DNA of 64,000 bases, from the NCBI GenBank assembly GCA_937138625.1, contig CAKZPF010000006.1, positions 334,202-398,201 on the forward strand, read 5' to 3'. Under the pieces are notes generated by a model, which was given only the letters and a program-made list of their open reading frames with translations, ran no database searches and was not told the origin of the DNA. Below are positions 26,287-34,815 of the stretch, piece by piece; positions within the stretch are counted from its first letter, which is position 1; the number at the start of each line of letters is the position of its first letter. Made by a program: the position numbers and the translations under genes. Origin of the DNA: an uncultured Caulobacteraceae bacterium. Lineage in GTDB: Bacteria > Pseudomonadota > Alphaproteobacteria > Caulobacterales > Caulobacteraceae.

Positions 26287-27258
26287 ATGGCTGGCCCTGA
26301 TACTCACCCCCCGTCTGCGCCGTTATCTGCGGCACCTTTGACCGCCCCGGACAAAAGCCGTTTGGTGCGCCGGGCGGCCATGGCCTCGGTGACGGTGGCC
26401 TTGGTTTTGATGGGATTGAAGCTCTGGGCCTGGTGGCAAAGTGGCTCGGTGGCGGTGTTGTCCTCGTTGACGGATTCGGGCCTTGATGCCTTGGCCTCGA
26501 TTGTGACGCTGTTGGCGGTGCGCTATGCCGCCAAACCCCCGGATGAGGAACACCGTTTCGGTCATGGCAAGGCCGAGGCCTTTGCCGGGTTGTTCCAGGC
26601 GGCTTTGGTCATGACCTCGGCGGTTTTGGTCGGGCGCGAGGCCGTGGTGGCCCTTTTGAATCCGCAGCCGTTGTCGCAGTCTGGTGCGGCCATAGGGGTC
26701 ATGGGGGTCTCGATGGTCTTGACCTTGGGGCTTGTGATGTTCCAGGCCCACGTCCATCGGGCCACAGGCTCGGTGGCCATTGCGGGGGATCGCCTGCACT
26801 ATGTGGGGGATCTGCTGGGCAATTTGGTGGTGCTGCTGGGTGTGGCCGTGGCCGGTTTGTGGGGCTGGCTCTATGCTGATGCCCTGGCGGGGTTGTTGGT
26901 CTGTTCCTGGCTGATTTGGGGTGCGATCCAGGTGCTCTCCGAAGCCGCCAATCAACTGATGGACCGTGAATTGGATGACCAGGAGCGTGAACGCATAGCC
27001 CAGATTGTGGCCGCCGTGCCGGGCAGTTTGGGGCTGCATTATCTGCGCACACGGGCCTCGGGTACGCATATTCATATGCAATTCCATTTGGATGTGCCAC
27101 CAGACCTGAGCTTGGTCGAGGCTCATGAGCTGATGGTGGCGGTGGAAAACGCCTTGTTGGGGGTGTATCCTGGGGCGGATATCTTGATCCACCCCGACCC
27201 CAAAGGCGAGGCCGAACCCCATGGCAGCGATGTCTTTGATCCCAATGGCCTGAGATGA
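26287..27258 (+). CDS. Cation diffusion facilitator (CDF) metal efflux protein
   Basis: A 323-residue FieF/ZitB-like exporter of Zn2+, Fe2+ or related divalent ions, working as a proton antiporter dimer. After a Pro-rich 25-residue leader come about six helices. Metal-site motifs are SLTDSGLDALAS in TM2 and DRLHYVGDLLGN in TM5, with HRFGHGKAEAFAGL between helices. The C-terminal ferredoxin-like cytoplasmic domain (about 230-300) has THIHMQFHLDVPP. The ATG at 26287 is chosen over an in-frame TTG 27 bases upstream. It overlaps the glutathione transferase gene by four bases (ATGA), indicating an operon. Confidence 0.93.
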   Translation: MAGPDTHPPSAPLSAAPLTAPDKSRLVRRAAMASVTVALVLMGLKLWAWWQSGSVAVLSSLTDSGLDALASIVTLLAVRYAAKPPDEEHRFGHGKAEAFAGLFQAALVMTSAVLVGREAVVALLNPQPLSQSGAAIGVMGVSMVLTLGLVMFQAHVHRATGSVAIAGDRLHYVGDLLGNLVVLLGVAVAGLWGWLYADALAGLLVCSWLIWGAIQVLSEAANQLMDRELDDQERERIAQIVAAVPGSLGLHYLRTRASGTHIHMQFHLDVPPDLSLVEAHELMVAVENALLGVYPGADILIHPDPKGEAEPHGSDVFDPNGLR

Positions 27259-27956
27259 CGGACGAAGCCCCAACCCTGACGCGTACCCTGTTGGCCGCAC
27301 CCTTTCATGAGGACTCGCGCACCGCGCTGCTGGTTTTGGGGGAAAAGGGATTGCATCACCGTTGGCGGCGGGAAAATCACCTTAACATCACCGACGACAT
27401 CCGCGCCCTGAACCCGGCCGGGCGGTTGCCCATTTTGCTGGAGGATCAAGGCGGCGAGACGGTGGTGATTTGTGAAACGCGGTCCCTGTTGCCCTATGTG
27501 GAAGACATCACTCCCAACGCGCCTCTTCATCCCCCCACGCCCTTGGGCCGGGCCGAGATGTGGCGGCTGATCAATTGGTTCGAGGTTTCCTTTGCTCAAC
27601 AGGTGGGCCAAACCCTGGTCTATGAAAAAATTGACAAGGCCCTGGGCAAAATGGGCCCGCCAGATGCCCAGGCCATGCGCCTTGGGCTTTATGAGCTGCG
27701 GGGTCACCTTGAATATCTGGGTTGGCTGTTGGATCGACGCCACTGGTTGGTGGGCGATCACATGACCCTGGCCGATCTGGTGGGGGCGGCGCATTTGTCA
27801 TTGGTCGATTATTTGGGCGACGTGCCATGGTCGCAAGCGCCCTTGGTCAAGGAGTGGTATGCGCGCCTGAAACAGCGGCCGTGTTTTCGCCCCCTATTGG
27901 ACGTACAAGTGCCCGGTTTGCCACCAGTGCCCGAGTATTATGACCTCGACTTCTAA
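27255..27956 (+). CDS. Glutathione S-transferase family protein
   Basis: A 233-residue two-domain protein. The N-terminal thioredoxin-like half (about 10-88) has the cis-Pro segment NPAGRLPILLED and the ET(R)S pair that binds the glutathione gamma-glutamyl group (VICETRSLLPYVE). The C-terminal all-helical half holds the N-capping motif HMTLADLVGAAHLSLVDYLGD. In alphaproteobacteria this subgroup regularly precedes queG. It starts inside the CDF stop and overlaps queG by 17 bases. The substrate is unknown. Confidence 0.9.
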   Translation: MTDEAPTLTRTLLAAPFHEDSRTALLVLGEKGLHHRWRRENHLNITDDIRALNPAGRLPILLEDQGGETVVICETRSLLPYVEDITPNAPLHPPTPLGRAEMWRLINWFEVSFAQQVGQTLVYEKIDKALGKMGPPDAQAMRLGLYELRGHLEYLGWLLDRRHWLVGDHMTLADLVGAAHLSLVDYLGDVPWSQAPLVKEWYARLKQRPCFRPLLDVQVPGLPPVPEYYDLDF

Positions 27957-29097
27957 GCCCAAACTCAGCGTGGAACGGCGGTTGGCGGCCAAGGCGCAAA
28001 GCCTGGGCTTTGAGGCCTTTGGCATTGCGGATGCAAGCGTGCCTTGGACACATGATCAGCATTTGCTGAAATATCTTCAGCAAGGCTGGCAAGCGGAGAT
28101 GGACTGGATGGCCGAAACCGCCGAGCGGCGCGCCCATCCCACGGCCCTGTGGCCTGATGTGAAATCGGTGATCACGCTGGGCACATCCTATGCGCCGCCC
28201 CATGACCCGCTTGAGGACCTGGACGGCAAGACGCAAGGGGCGATATCGGTCTACGCTAGTCGTGCCGATTACCACGAGGTCATCAAAGGCCGCCTGAAAG
28301 AGCTGGCCGCCCAGGTCGTGAAACTGACGGGTGCCGAGGTGAAGGTGTTCGTCGATACGGCCCCCGTGATGGAAAAGCCCTTGGCCCAACGGGCGGGCCT
28401 TGGCTGGGCCGGCAAACATACGGTGTTGGTTAGCCGTCAGCACGGCAGTTGGCTGTTTTTGGGATCGATTTTCACCACCGCTGCGCTGACCACGAGCCCG
28501 AGCGAGACGGACCATTGCGGCAGCTGCACCCGGTGCCTGGATATCTGCCCCACGCAGGCCTTTCCCGCGCCTTATAAGCTCGATGCCAGGCGCTGCATTG
28601 CCTATTTGACCAATGAGCATAAAAGCCAAATCCCCCTCGAGTTTCGCGTGGCCATCGGCAACCGCATTTTTGGCTGCGATGATTGTTTGGCCGTATGCCC
28701 GTGGAACAAATTCGCTCGCACCAGTCGGGATCACAAATTGGCCTACCGCCAGGATTTGCGCGGTCTCGATTTGGTGGCGTTGTCGCAACTGGATGACGCC
28801 AGTTTTCGCCAGCAGTTTCGCAAAACGCCGGTTAAACGTCTGGGGCGTGATCGGTTTGTGCGCAATGTGGTCCTCGCCATGGGCAATGCAAACAATCCCC
28901 ACATGACAGAGCCCCTAAGGGCTCGGTTGTGTGATGACAGTGCCTTGGTGCGGGGCATGGCGGTTTGGGCACTTTCTCGGTATTATGTGCCTCAGATGAT
29001 GCGCACACTTTATGAACCCCACAAAACCATCGAATCGGATGCCGAGGTGCAGGCCGAATGGCAGCGGGCCTGCGCGGATACCCAGGGGGGACTATGA
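27940..29097 (+). CDS. queG: Epoxyqueuosine reductase
   Basis: A 385-residue cobalamin-dependent iron-sulfur enzyme for the last step of queuosine synthesis in tRNA anticodons (GUN). The two [4Fe-4S] cluster motifs are complete: CGSCTRCLDICPTQAF and CDDCLAVCPWNKF. The cobalamin/active-site region includes YASRADYHEVIKGRL and KTVLV-type AGKHTVLVSR. The C-terminal HEAT-like repeats (about 320-375: RNVVLAMGN, LVRGMAVWALSRY) are usual in this family. It is tightly packed: 17-base overlap with the GST gene and ATGA overlap with gmhB. Confidence 0.95.
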   Translation: MTSTSKPKLSVERRLAAKAQSLGFEAFGIADASVPWTHDQHLLKYLQQGWQAEMDWMAETAERRAHPTALWPDVKSVITLGTSYAPPHDPLEDLDGKTQGAISVYASRADYHEVIKGRLKELAAQVVKLTGAEVKVFVDTAPVMEKPLAQRAGLGWAGKHTVLVSRQHGSWLFLGSIFTTAALTTSPSETDHCGSCTRCLDICPTQAFPAPYKLDARRCIAYLTNEHKSQIPLEFRVAIGNRIFGCDDCLAVCPWNKFARTSRDHKLAYRQDLRGLDLVALSQLDDASFRQQFRKTPVKRLGRDRFVRNVVLAMGNANNPHMTEPLRARLCDDSALVRGMAVWALSRYYVPQMMRTLYEPHKTIESDAEVQAEWQRACADTQGGL

Positions 29098-29615
29098 CCC
29101 CGGTGATGCGAAAACCCATTGCCTTCCTCGATCGTGATGGGGTGATCAATATCGACAAGGGCTATGTGCATCGCCCCCAGGATTTTGAACTGGTTGCAGG
29201 AGTGGCAACGGCCATTCAGCGCTTGCGCCAGGCGGGCTATTGGATCGTGGTGGTGACCAACCAATCGGGCATTGGCCGGGGGTTGTATACCGAGGCTGAC
29301 ATGCATGCCCTGCACGATCACATGAAGGCGAAATTGATTTCCGATGGGGCGGAAATCGATAAGATCTATCATTGCCCCTACCACCCCCAGGCCACGGTGG
29401 CGCGCTACAAGGCCGATCACCCCGACCGCAAACCCGCGCCAGGCATGTTGTTGCGGGCCTTTCGGGATCTCGATGCCCGACGCGAGGGCAGCTTTCTGGT
29501 AGGGGATAAGGATACGGATCTGCAAGCCGCTGCTGCTGCGGGCATTCCGGGGCATTTGTTCACGGGTGGCGATCTTGCGCCCTTTATAGACCGGCTGTTA
29601 ACGGCCAAGGCGTAA
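29094..29615 (+). CDS. gmhB: D-glycero-beta-D-manno-heptose-1,7-bisphosphate 7-phosphatase
   Basis: A 173-residue HAD-family phosphatase in the ADP-heptose pathway for lipopolysaccharide core. The nucleophile motif FLDRDGVIN is intact, followed by VVTNQSGIGRG (motif II) and FLVGDKDTDLQAA (motif IV). The GmhB zinc loop is altered: the first pair is present (CPYHP), but the usual Cys-x-Cys before RKPxPGM is replaced by His-Pro-Asp (DHPDRKPAPGM). The site could still bind metal through Cys, His, His and Asp, or be metal-free. Translational coupling with queG is clear (ATGA). An alternative start lies 12 bases downstream. Confidence 0.9.
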   Translation: MTPVMRKPIAFLDRDGVINIDKGYVHRPQDFELVAGVATAIQRLRQAGYWIVVVTNQSGIGRGLYTEADMHALHDHMKAKLISDGAEIDKIYHCPYHPQATVARYKADHPDRKPAPGMLLRAFRDLDARREGSFLVGDKDTDLQAAAAAGIPGHLFTGGDLAPFIDRLLTAKA

Positions 29616-29625
29616 ACTGGTTTCC

Positions 29626-30279
29626 ATGAAACTGTTTCTCGACACCGCATTGATCGAAGACGTGGACGCGGCCTTGGCCACCGGCCTGGTTGAGGGCCTG
29701 ACCACCAACCCCAGTTTGATGGCCAAATCCGGGCAGCCGATGATGGCGCAGGTGGCGGCGTTGGCAGCCCGTGTGCCTGGCCCGGTCAGCGCTGAGGTGG
29801 GGGCCTTGAACACCGAGGGCATGATCGCCGAGGGCAAGGCGCTGGCGGCCATTGCCCGCAATGTGGTGGTGAAATTGCCCCTGACCGAGGCGGGCCTGCA
29901 AGCGTGCCAGGCTTTGCGTTATGCCGACATCAAAACCAATGTCACCTTGTGTTTTTCCGCCGCCCAAGCCCTATGTGCCGCCAAGGCACGGGCGACCTAT
30001 GTCTCGCCATTTTTGGGGCGGGTGGATGACAATGGCGGGGATGGTTTGCAAATGCTGCGGGAGATTCGCACGATTTTTGACCGCATGGACACCAGCACAC
30101 AAATCTTGGCGGCTTCGGTACGCACGGTGGATCATGTGGTGGGGGCCGCGGTGGCGGGTGCCGATTGTGTGACCCTGCCGCCGAACATCTTCCATGCCCT
30201 TTATCAGCACCCCCTGACAGACAAGGGACTGGCCGCCTTCACCGCTGACTGGGAAAAGGCGGGGCTCAGCATCCTATAG
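29626..30279 (+). CDS. Transaldolase / fructose-6-phosphate aldolase (small type)
   Basis: 217 residues, the compact TalC/Fsa-like class. The Schiff-base lysine is in NVVVKLPLTEAG, with GLTTNPSLMAK near the N-terminus and SPFLGRVDDNGGDG downstream. It runs tail-to-tail with transketolase (23 bases apart), a fitting pair for the non-oxidative pentose-phosphate route. Whether it works as transaldolase or as aldolase depends on a few active-site residues that cannot be settled by eye, but operation with tkt favours transaldolase. It begins 11 bases after gmhB and so may belong to that operon. Confidence 0.93.
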   Translation: MKLFLDTALIEDVDAALATGLVEGLTTNPSLMAKSGQPMMAQVAALAARVPGPVSAEVGALNTEGMIAEGKALAAIARNVVVKLPLTEAGLQACQALRYADIKTNVTLCFSAAQALCAAKARATYVSPFLGRVDDNGGDGLQMLREIRTIFDRMDTSTQILAASVRTVDHVVGAAVAGADCVTLPPNIFHALYQHPLTDKGLAAFTADWEKAGLSIL

Positions 30280-30301
30280 ACCGGGCTTGGCTTCGACAGA
30301 G

Positions 30302-32293
30302 CTAGGCTTCAACGGGGCCTAGGGCGTGTTCAGCAGCCTGCACAACCGCGTCCGCTGTGATGCCGAATTTCTCATACAACACAGGGGCGGGGGCTGAGGC
30401 CCCAAAGCTGTCCATGCCAATGAACAGGCCGTCGGCACCGATGATGCGGTCCCAACCTATACGCACGGCGGCCTCGATACCGATTTTGATCGGGGCCTCG
30501 CCGATGACGCTGTTCTGATAGGCGGCAGATTGCGCAAAGAAGCGTTCGAAACACGGCAGGGAAACCACACGGGTGGGCACGCCTTGGGCTTCCAGTCGCT
30601 TTTGGGCCTCAACGGCCAAGCTGACTTCTGAACCACTGGCAAACAGGCTGACTTTGGCCGGGCCTGAGGCCTTCACCAGTTCATAGCCGCCTTTGGCACA
30701 CAGGTTTTCACTGGGTTCTGATAACCGCACCGCCGCCAGTTTCTGGCGTGTCAGGGCCAGAACGCTGGGGGTTTGAGTTTGCTGCAGGGCCACCTGCCAG
30801 CACTCGGCGGTTTCAATGGCGTCCGCTGGGCGGAAAACGTTCAGGTTGGGAATGGCCCGCAGGCTGGCCAGGTGTTCCACCGGTTGGTGGGTGGGGCCAT
30901 CTTCGCCCAAGCCAATGCTGTCGTGGGTCATGACATGAATGACCCGCACGCCCATCAGGGCCGCCAGCCGCAGGGCGGGGCGGGCATAATCGGCGAAGAC
31001 CAAAAAGGTACCCGAATAGGGAATGATGCCGCCGTGCAAGGCCATGCCGTTCATGGCGGCGGCCATGCCATGCTCGCGCACGCCGTAATGCACATAGCGC
31101 CCCGCATAATCTTCGTGTGTGAAGGGCGTCATGGCTTTGGTTTTGGTATTGTTCGACCCGGTCAGGTCCGCCGAGCCGCCCATCAGTTCCGGGATGGCGG
31201 GCACCAGGGCCTCCAGGGTGTCGCCGGAATGCTGGCGGGTGGCCTTGGCGGGGTGGCTGCGGGCGGCCTCGGCGATGTGGGTGCGCAGGGTTTCGAATTG
31301 CTCGTCACTGACGGTGCCGGACATAGCCGCATCAAAATAGGCCTTTTCCGCACTTTGGGCGTGACGGGCTTGCCAAGCCTCGTGGGCCTCTTGGCCGCGA
31401 GTGCCCATGGCGCGCCAGGCCGCCAAGACCTCATCAGGGATCTCGAAGGGAGCATGGGGCCAGTTGAGGGTGTCCCGCGCTCCGGCGATTTCTTCGGCAC
31501 CCAAGGGCGCCCCATGGGTTTTGGCCGTGCCCGCCAGTGTCGGCGCCCCCAGGCCAATGGTGGTTTTGCAGGCGATCAGGGCGGGTTTGTCTTGGTGTTG
31601 CGCCCAGGCAAGGGCGGCGGCGATCTCGTCAGCGTTGTGGCCATCAATGGCTTTGGTGGCCCAGCCCATGGCCTCGAAGCGGCGGCATTGATCACCAGTT
31701 TCCGCCATATGCAGGGGGCCATCAATGGAAATGGCGTTGTCGTCCCACAGAACGCACAGCTTGTTCAGACGCAAATGCCCAGCCAGCGCAATGGCCTCTT
31801 GGCTGATCCCTTCCATCAGACAGCCGTCCCCGGCAATCACCCAGGTGCGGTGATCCACCAGATCATCACCAAAGCGAGCGTTCAAATGACGCTCGGCCAT
31901 GGCCATGCCCACGGCGGTGGCCAAACCTTGGCCCAGCGGGCCGGTGGTGGTTTCCACGCCAACCGTGTGGCCGAACTCGGGGTGGCCTGGGGTTTTCGAG
32001 CCCCATTGGCGAAACTGTTTCAGATCTTCGATGGTCAAACCGCCGGTGCCGGTCAGGTACAACAGGGCGTATTGCAACATCGAGCCATGCCCCGCCGACA
32101 GCACAAACCGGTCCCGATCCGCCCACGCGGGGGCTGCCGCATCGAATTTCAGGGCGTGTTGGAACAAAACGGTGGCAACATCGGCCATGCCCATGGGCAT
32201 GCCCGGATGGCCGGACTGGGCGGCCTCGACGGCATCCATACTCAGGAAACGGATGGCGTTGGCCAGGTCATCATGACGGACTTCTGTGTTCAT
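30302..32293 (-). CDS. tkt: Transketolase
   Basis: A 663-residue thiamine diphosphate enzyme that moves two-carbon units between sugar phosphates. The N-terminal part has [14 protein letters not shown], and the TPP/Mg motif begins at GDGCLMEG (about 155). The middle pyrimidine-binding domain includes [13 protein letters not shown] and [25 protein letters not shown], which holds the catalytic His residues. The C-terminal domain ends EHALGPVEA. Length and motif order are normal. It is convergent with the transaldolase gene. Confidence 0.97.
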   Translation of the reverse strand: MNTEVRHDDLANAIRFLSMDAVEAAQSGHPGMPMGMADVATVLFQHALKFDAAAPAWADRDRFVLSAGHGSMLQYALLYLTGTGGLTIEDLKQFRQWGSKTPGHPEFGHTVGVETTTGPLGQGLATAVGMAMAERHLNARFGDDLVDHRTWVIAGDGCLMEGISQEAIALAGHLRLNKLCVLWDDNAISIDGPLHMAETGDQCRRFEAMGWATKAIDGHNADEIAAALAWAQHQDKPALIACKTTIGLGAPTLAGTAKTHGAPLGAEEIAGARDTLNWPHAPFEIPDEVLAAWRAMGTRGQEAHEAWQARHAQSAEKAYFDAAMSGTVSDEQFETLRTHIAEAARSHPAKATRQHSGDTLEALVPAIPELMGGSADLTGSNNTKTKAMTPFTHEDYAGRYVHYGVREHGMAAAMNGMALHGGIIPYSGTFLVFADYARPALRLAALMGVRVIHVMTHDSIGLGEDGPTHQPVEHLASLRAIPNLNVFRPADAIETAECWQVALQQTQTPSVLALTRQKLAAVRLSEPSENLCAKGGYELVKASGPAKVSLFASGSEVSLAVEAQKRLEAQGVPTRVVSLPCFERFFAQSAAYQNSVIGEAPIKIGIEAAVRIGWDRIIGADGLFIGMDSFGASAPAPVLYEKFGITADAVVQAAEHALGPVEA

Positions 32294-32351
32294 GCCCCGC
32301 TTTTACTGAAACCCACAAGAAGCGCAAGGGATGATTCGCCCCTCATCGGCC

Positions 32352-33572
32352 TTAGGTGCGGTTTTGAAAGCCCGCGGCCAGCAGCGCGTTCAGGATCTCT
32401 TGGCTGTGTTCAGGGCCACGGGTCTCGATGCTGAATTCGTACTCGACACATTTCACGGGCAGGTCGAGCTCCAGCCGGTCATGGACAACATGTTGGATGT
32501 TGCCGCCCATCTCGCCAATGATGCCCGTGATTTTGGCCAGCACACCGGGGCGATCTTCGCCTGAAATGCGGAACACGGCCAGGCGACCATCCCGCTCCAT
32601 CCCACGCATCAAAACTTCGGATAGGATGCGGGTATCGATGTTGCCCCCGCACAAAATCAGACCAATTTTTCGCCCCTTAAAGCGTTCAGGGGCTTTCAGC
32701 ATGGCGGCAAGTGGCGTGGCGCCGGCGCCCTCGGCGACCGTGCGCTCGTAGTTGGCATAGTGGCATATGGCCTGTTCGATAAAGCCTTCTTCAACCTCAA
32801 TGATCTCATCTATCAAATGCCCAGCCAACTTCAGGGGCAGTTGCCCCACGGCCTTGACGGCAATGCCCTCGGCGAGGGTTGCCCCGCCACAGGGTGCATC
32901 AATGCCGGCGCGCGCCGCCTTGAACGACGGGTACAAGGCGGCCTCGACGCCGGTGATGCGGATATCAGGGGTGATGGCCTTGGCGGCAATGGCGTTGCCA
33001 GAAATCAGTCCACCACCGCCAATGGGAATGATCAGATCATCGAGATCCGGGTGCTCCTCGAGCATCTCAAGGGCGACAGTGCCTTGCCCCGCCATCACCG
33101 TCAGCTGATCGAAGGGGTGCAAAAACACCAGATTATCAGCCTGCTGGATTTCCATGGCTTTTTGTTTGGCGGCGTCCACGGTTTCGCCATGCAACACCAC
33201 GCGGGCGCCATAGCTGCGGGTTTGTTCAACCTTCACGATGGGGGCGTGCACAGGCATGACAATGGTGGCGGGAATGCCCAGGCGCATGGCGTGATAGGCA
33301 ACCCCTTGGGCATGATTGCCCGCCGACATGGCGATGACACCACGAGCTTTTTCCGCGTCACTGAGCTGGCAGAGGGTGTTATAAGCACCGCGCTCTTTGA
33401 ACGACGAGGTATATTGCAGGTTTTCATACTTCACCCAGACCTCGGCCTCGGTCAGGCGGGTCAGGTGGGGGGCGTAGCGCATGGGTGTGCGCACGACATG
33501 GCCCTGGATCCGGTCGTGGGCGGCGCGAATATCCGCAAGCGTAAGGGTCTCGTCTTTGGTCATCACAGTCAT
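32352..33572 (-). CDS. Threonine dehydratase with C-terminal ACT domain
   Basis: A 406-residue PLP enzyme. The cofactor lysine is in SSFKERGAYNTL, the Gly-rich phosphate loop in IGGGGLISG, and AMSAGNHAQGVAYHA binds the substrate carboxylate. Residues about 330-402 form an ACT regulatory domain (FRISGEDRPGVLAKITGIIGEMGGNI). This short-ACT form resembles catabolic or IlvA1-type threonine ammonia-lyases, which give 2-oxobutanoate for isoleucine or energy metabolism. The first plausible ATG is 33572; the open frame upstream to 33605 has no start-site support. A second PLP dehydratase-like gene lies at 40.1-41.3 kb. Confidence 0.92.
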   Translation of the reverse strand: MTVMTKDETLTLADIRAAHDRIQGHVVRTPMRYAPHLTRLTEAEVWVKYENLQYTSSFKERGAYNTLCQLSDAEKARGVIAMSAGNHAQGVAYHAMRLGIPATIVMPVHAPIVKVEQTRSYGARVVLHGETVDAAKQKAMEIQQADNLVFLHPFDQLTVMAGQGTVALEMLEEHPDLDDLIIPIGGGGLISGNAIAAKAITPDIRITGVEAALYPSFKAARAGIDAPCGGATLAEGIAVKAVGQLPLKLAGHLIDEIIEVEEGFIEQAICHYANYERTVAEGAGATPLAAMLKAPERFKGRKIGLILCGGNIDTRILSEVLMRGMERDGRLAVFRISGEDRPGVLAKITGIIGEMGGNIQHVVHDRLELDLPVKCVEYEFSIETRGPEHSQEILNALLAAGFQNRT

Positions 33573-33636
33573 GGGGCCGGAGAGTAGGCGGGCCTTTGAA
33601 AACAATCAATAGACTTGTGAGCCAGCAGACCCGAGC

Positions 33637-34713
33637 TTAACCATAGAGGCCGCGATAAACATCCAAACGCCGCATGGCCTTGCCGGGCAGGTGGCTGAAG
33701 CGTCCCCAGTCTTTCGACTCGGCCAAGTCCCGCACCCCATAAAAGGCTTGGCGGGACCAGGCCATGGGCCCATGGCCGGTGATACAGCCGTGAGCAATGG
33801 CATTGCCGCCATTGCAGATTTCTTTTTTGAACCGATAATCGCCCGAGCCAAAATCCAACAACCGGTAGGGCGTGTCTTCGAGCTTTTCAATCATCAAGCA
33901 GACCTTGGCCAAGCCGGGGGAGTGCTGGGCGTAATCACGATTGAAGCCCAAAAGCCAGCCGTGCATCACACTGGCCGAGCACAGATTGAAACTGGCCGCC
34001 GCTAGCCCATCGCCGATGTGCAAGGTGGTGACCACGGCGTGCATATGGGGACTGTCGGAGGCCAGGGCCCGTTCAAAGACCTCCATCACCCATTTGTGGG
34101 CAAAAATATCAACGGTGTTGGTGGCTTGGTGCTGGGCTTGTTTCCAATCGATCAGAGTCTGAAAATCATCATGATTGCGGGAGACCGGATTGATCACCAC
34201 AGCGCCCACATCGCGCTCGGCCTTGCGAATTTTCTTTTGTGTGCGCTGAAAAAATTTAGAGCCAGAGGCCTTTTTGTCCTCGAGATAGGCCTGAAAACCA
34301 CCGGACAGATCCACCGAATGGGAGATGTCGTGCCCATGAAAGTAAGGGGCGAAACTCGTTTGCTTGGTGATCCAGTGAATAAAATCAAGACGCCCCACAC
34401 CCATCGCGCGCAGCATGGCCTTGGGGTCAATCTCCAGATCAGCAGCCCCGATCACACCTTGATAATCACACAAGGGTGCACCCAAAGGCATGGCGGTTAA
34501 TGGCCCCGTGCGGTAGGGCAAAAAGCCCACAATCTCTTGACCATCCTTGATCAGAAGCACTCGGCTGTCCTTGGGACGGACCGCGCCGATCATTTGTGTG
34601 TATTCAGGGGTAAAATAGGGGCCAGCCAGGGCTGGGTCGGCCGCTTGCAGGGCGCGCCAGCGGTCGATCAGGCCGTCGTCCAGCTCGGCGGGGGTGATGA
34701 TCTCAAAGGTCAT
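33637..34713 (-). CDS. BioF2-like/FemAB-type GNAT-fold acyltransferase
   Basis: A 358-residue cytoplasmic protein of the CelD/BioF2-like acetyltransferase group: an N-terminal half with YFTPEYTQMIGAVRP and GFLPYRTGPL, then the transferase half with FFQRTQKKIRKAERDVG, SFNLCSASVMHGWLLGFNRDYAQHSPG and LLDFGSGDYRFKKEI. The last two segments (substrate-binding 'P-G' loop and FGSGDYRFK) are typical of the family, which modifies polysaccharides or peptidoglycan precursors in some bacteria. A TTG 18 bases upstream is also in frame; the ATG at 34713 is preferred. Substrate unknown; no polysaccharide genes adjoin it. Confidence 0.82.
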   Translation of the reverse strand: MTFEIITPAELDDGLIDRWRALQAADPALAGPYFTPEYTQMIGAVRPKDSRVLLIKDGQEIVGFLPYRTGPLTAMPLGAPLCDYQGVIGAADLEIDPKAMLRAMGVGRLDFIHWITKQTSFAPYFHGHDISHSVDLSGGFQAYLEDKKASGSKFFQRTQKKIRKAERDVGAVVINPVSRNHDDFQTLIDWKQAQHQATNTVDIFAHKWVMEVFERALASDSPHMHAVVTTLHIGDGLAAASFNLCSASVMHGWLLGFNRDYAQHSPGLAKVCLMIEKLEDTPYRLLDFGSGDYRFKKEICNGGNAIAHGCITGHGPMAWSRQAFYGVRDLAESKDWGRFSHLPGKAMRRLDVYRGLYG

Positions 34714-34764
34714 GCCCGGCAGTATGGCCAAAAGCGGTTAAAGATCCGTGTGATGGTCCATACG

Positions 34765-34790
34765 AAAACGCCCTGCCATATGACAGGGCG
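34765..34790 (-). terminator. Terminator of the S9 peptidase gene
   Basis: A 7-bp perfect stem (CGCCCTG / CAGGGCG, 34769-34775 and 34784-34790) closes an 8-base loop and is followed on the minus strand by TTTT. It lies 25 bases after the peptidase stop. Confidence 0.8.
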
Positions 34791-34815
34791 CTTTGCATTA
34801 TATGGGGTGTGCACT

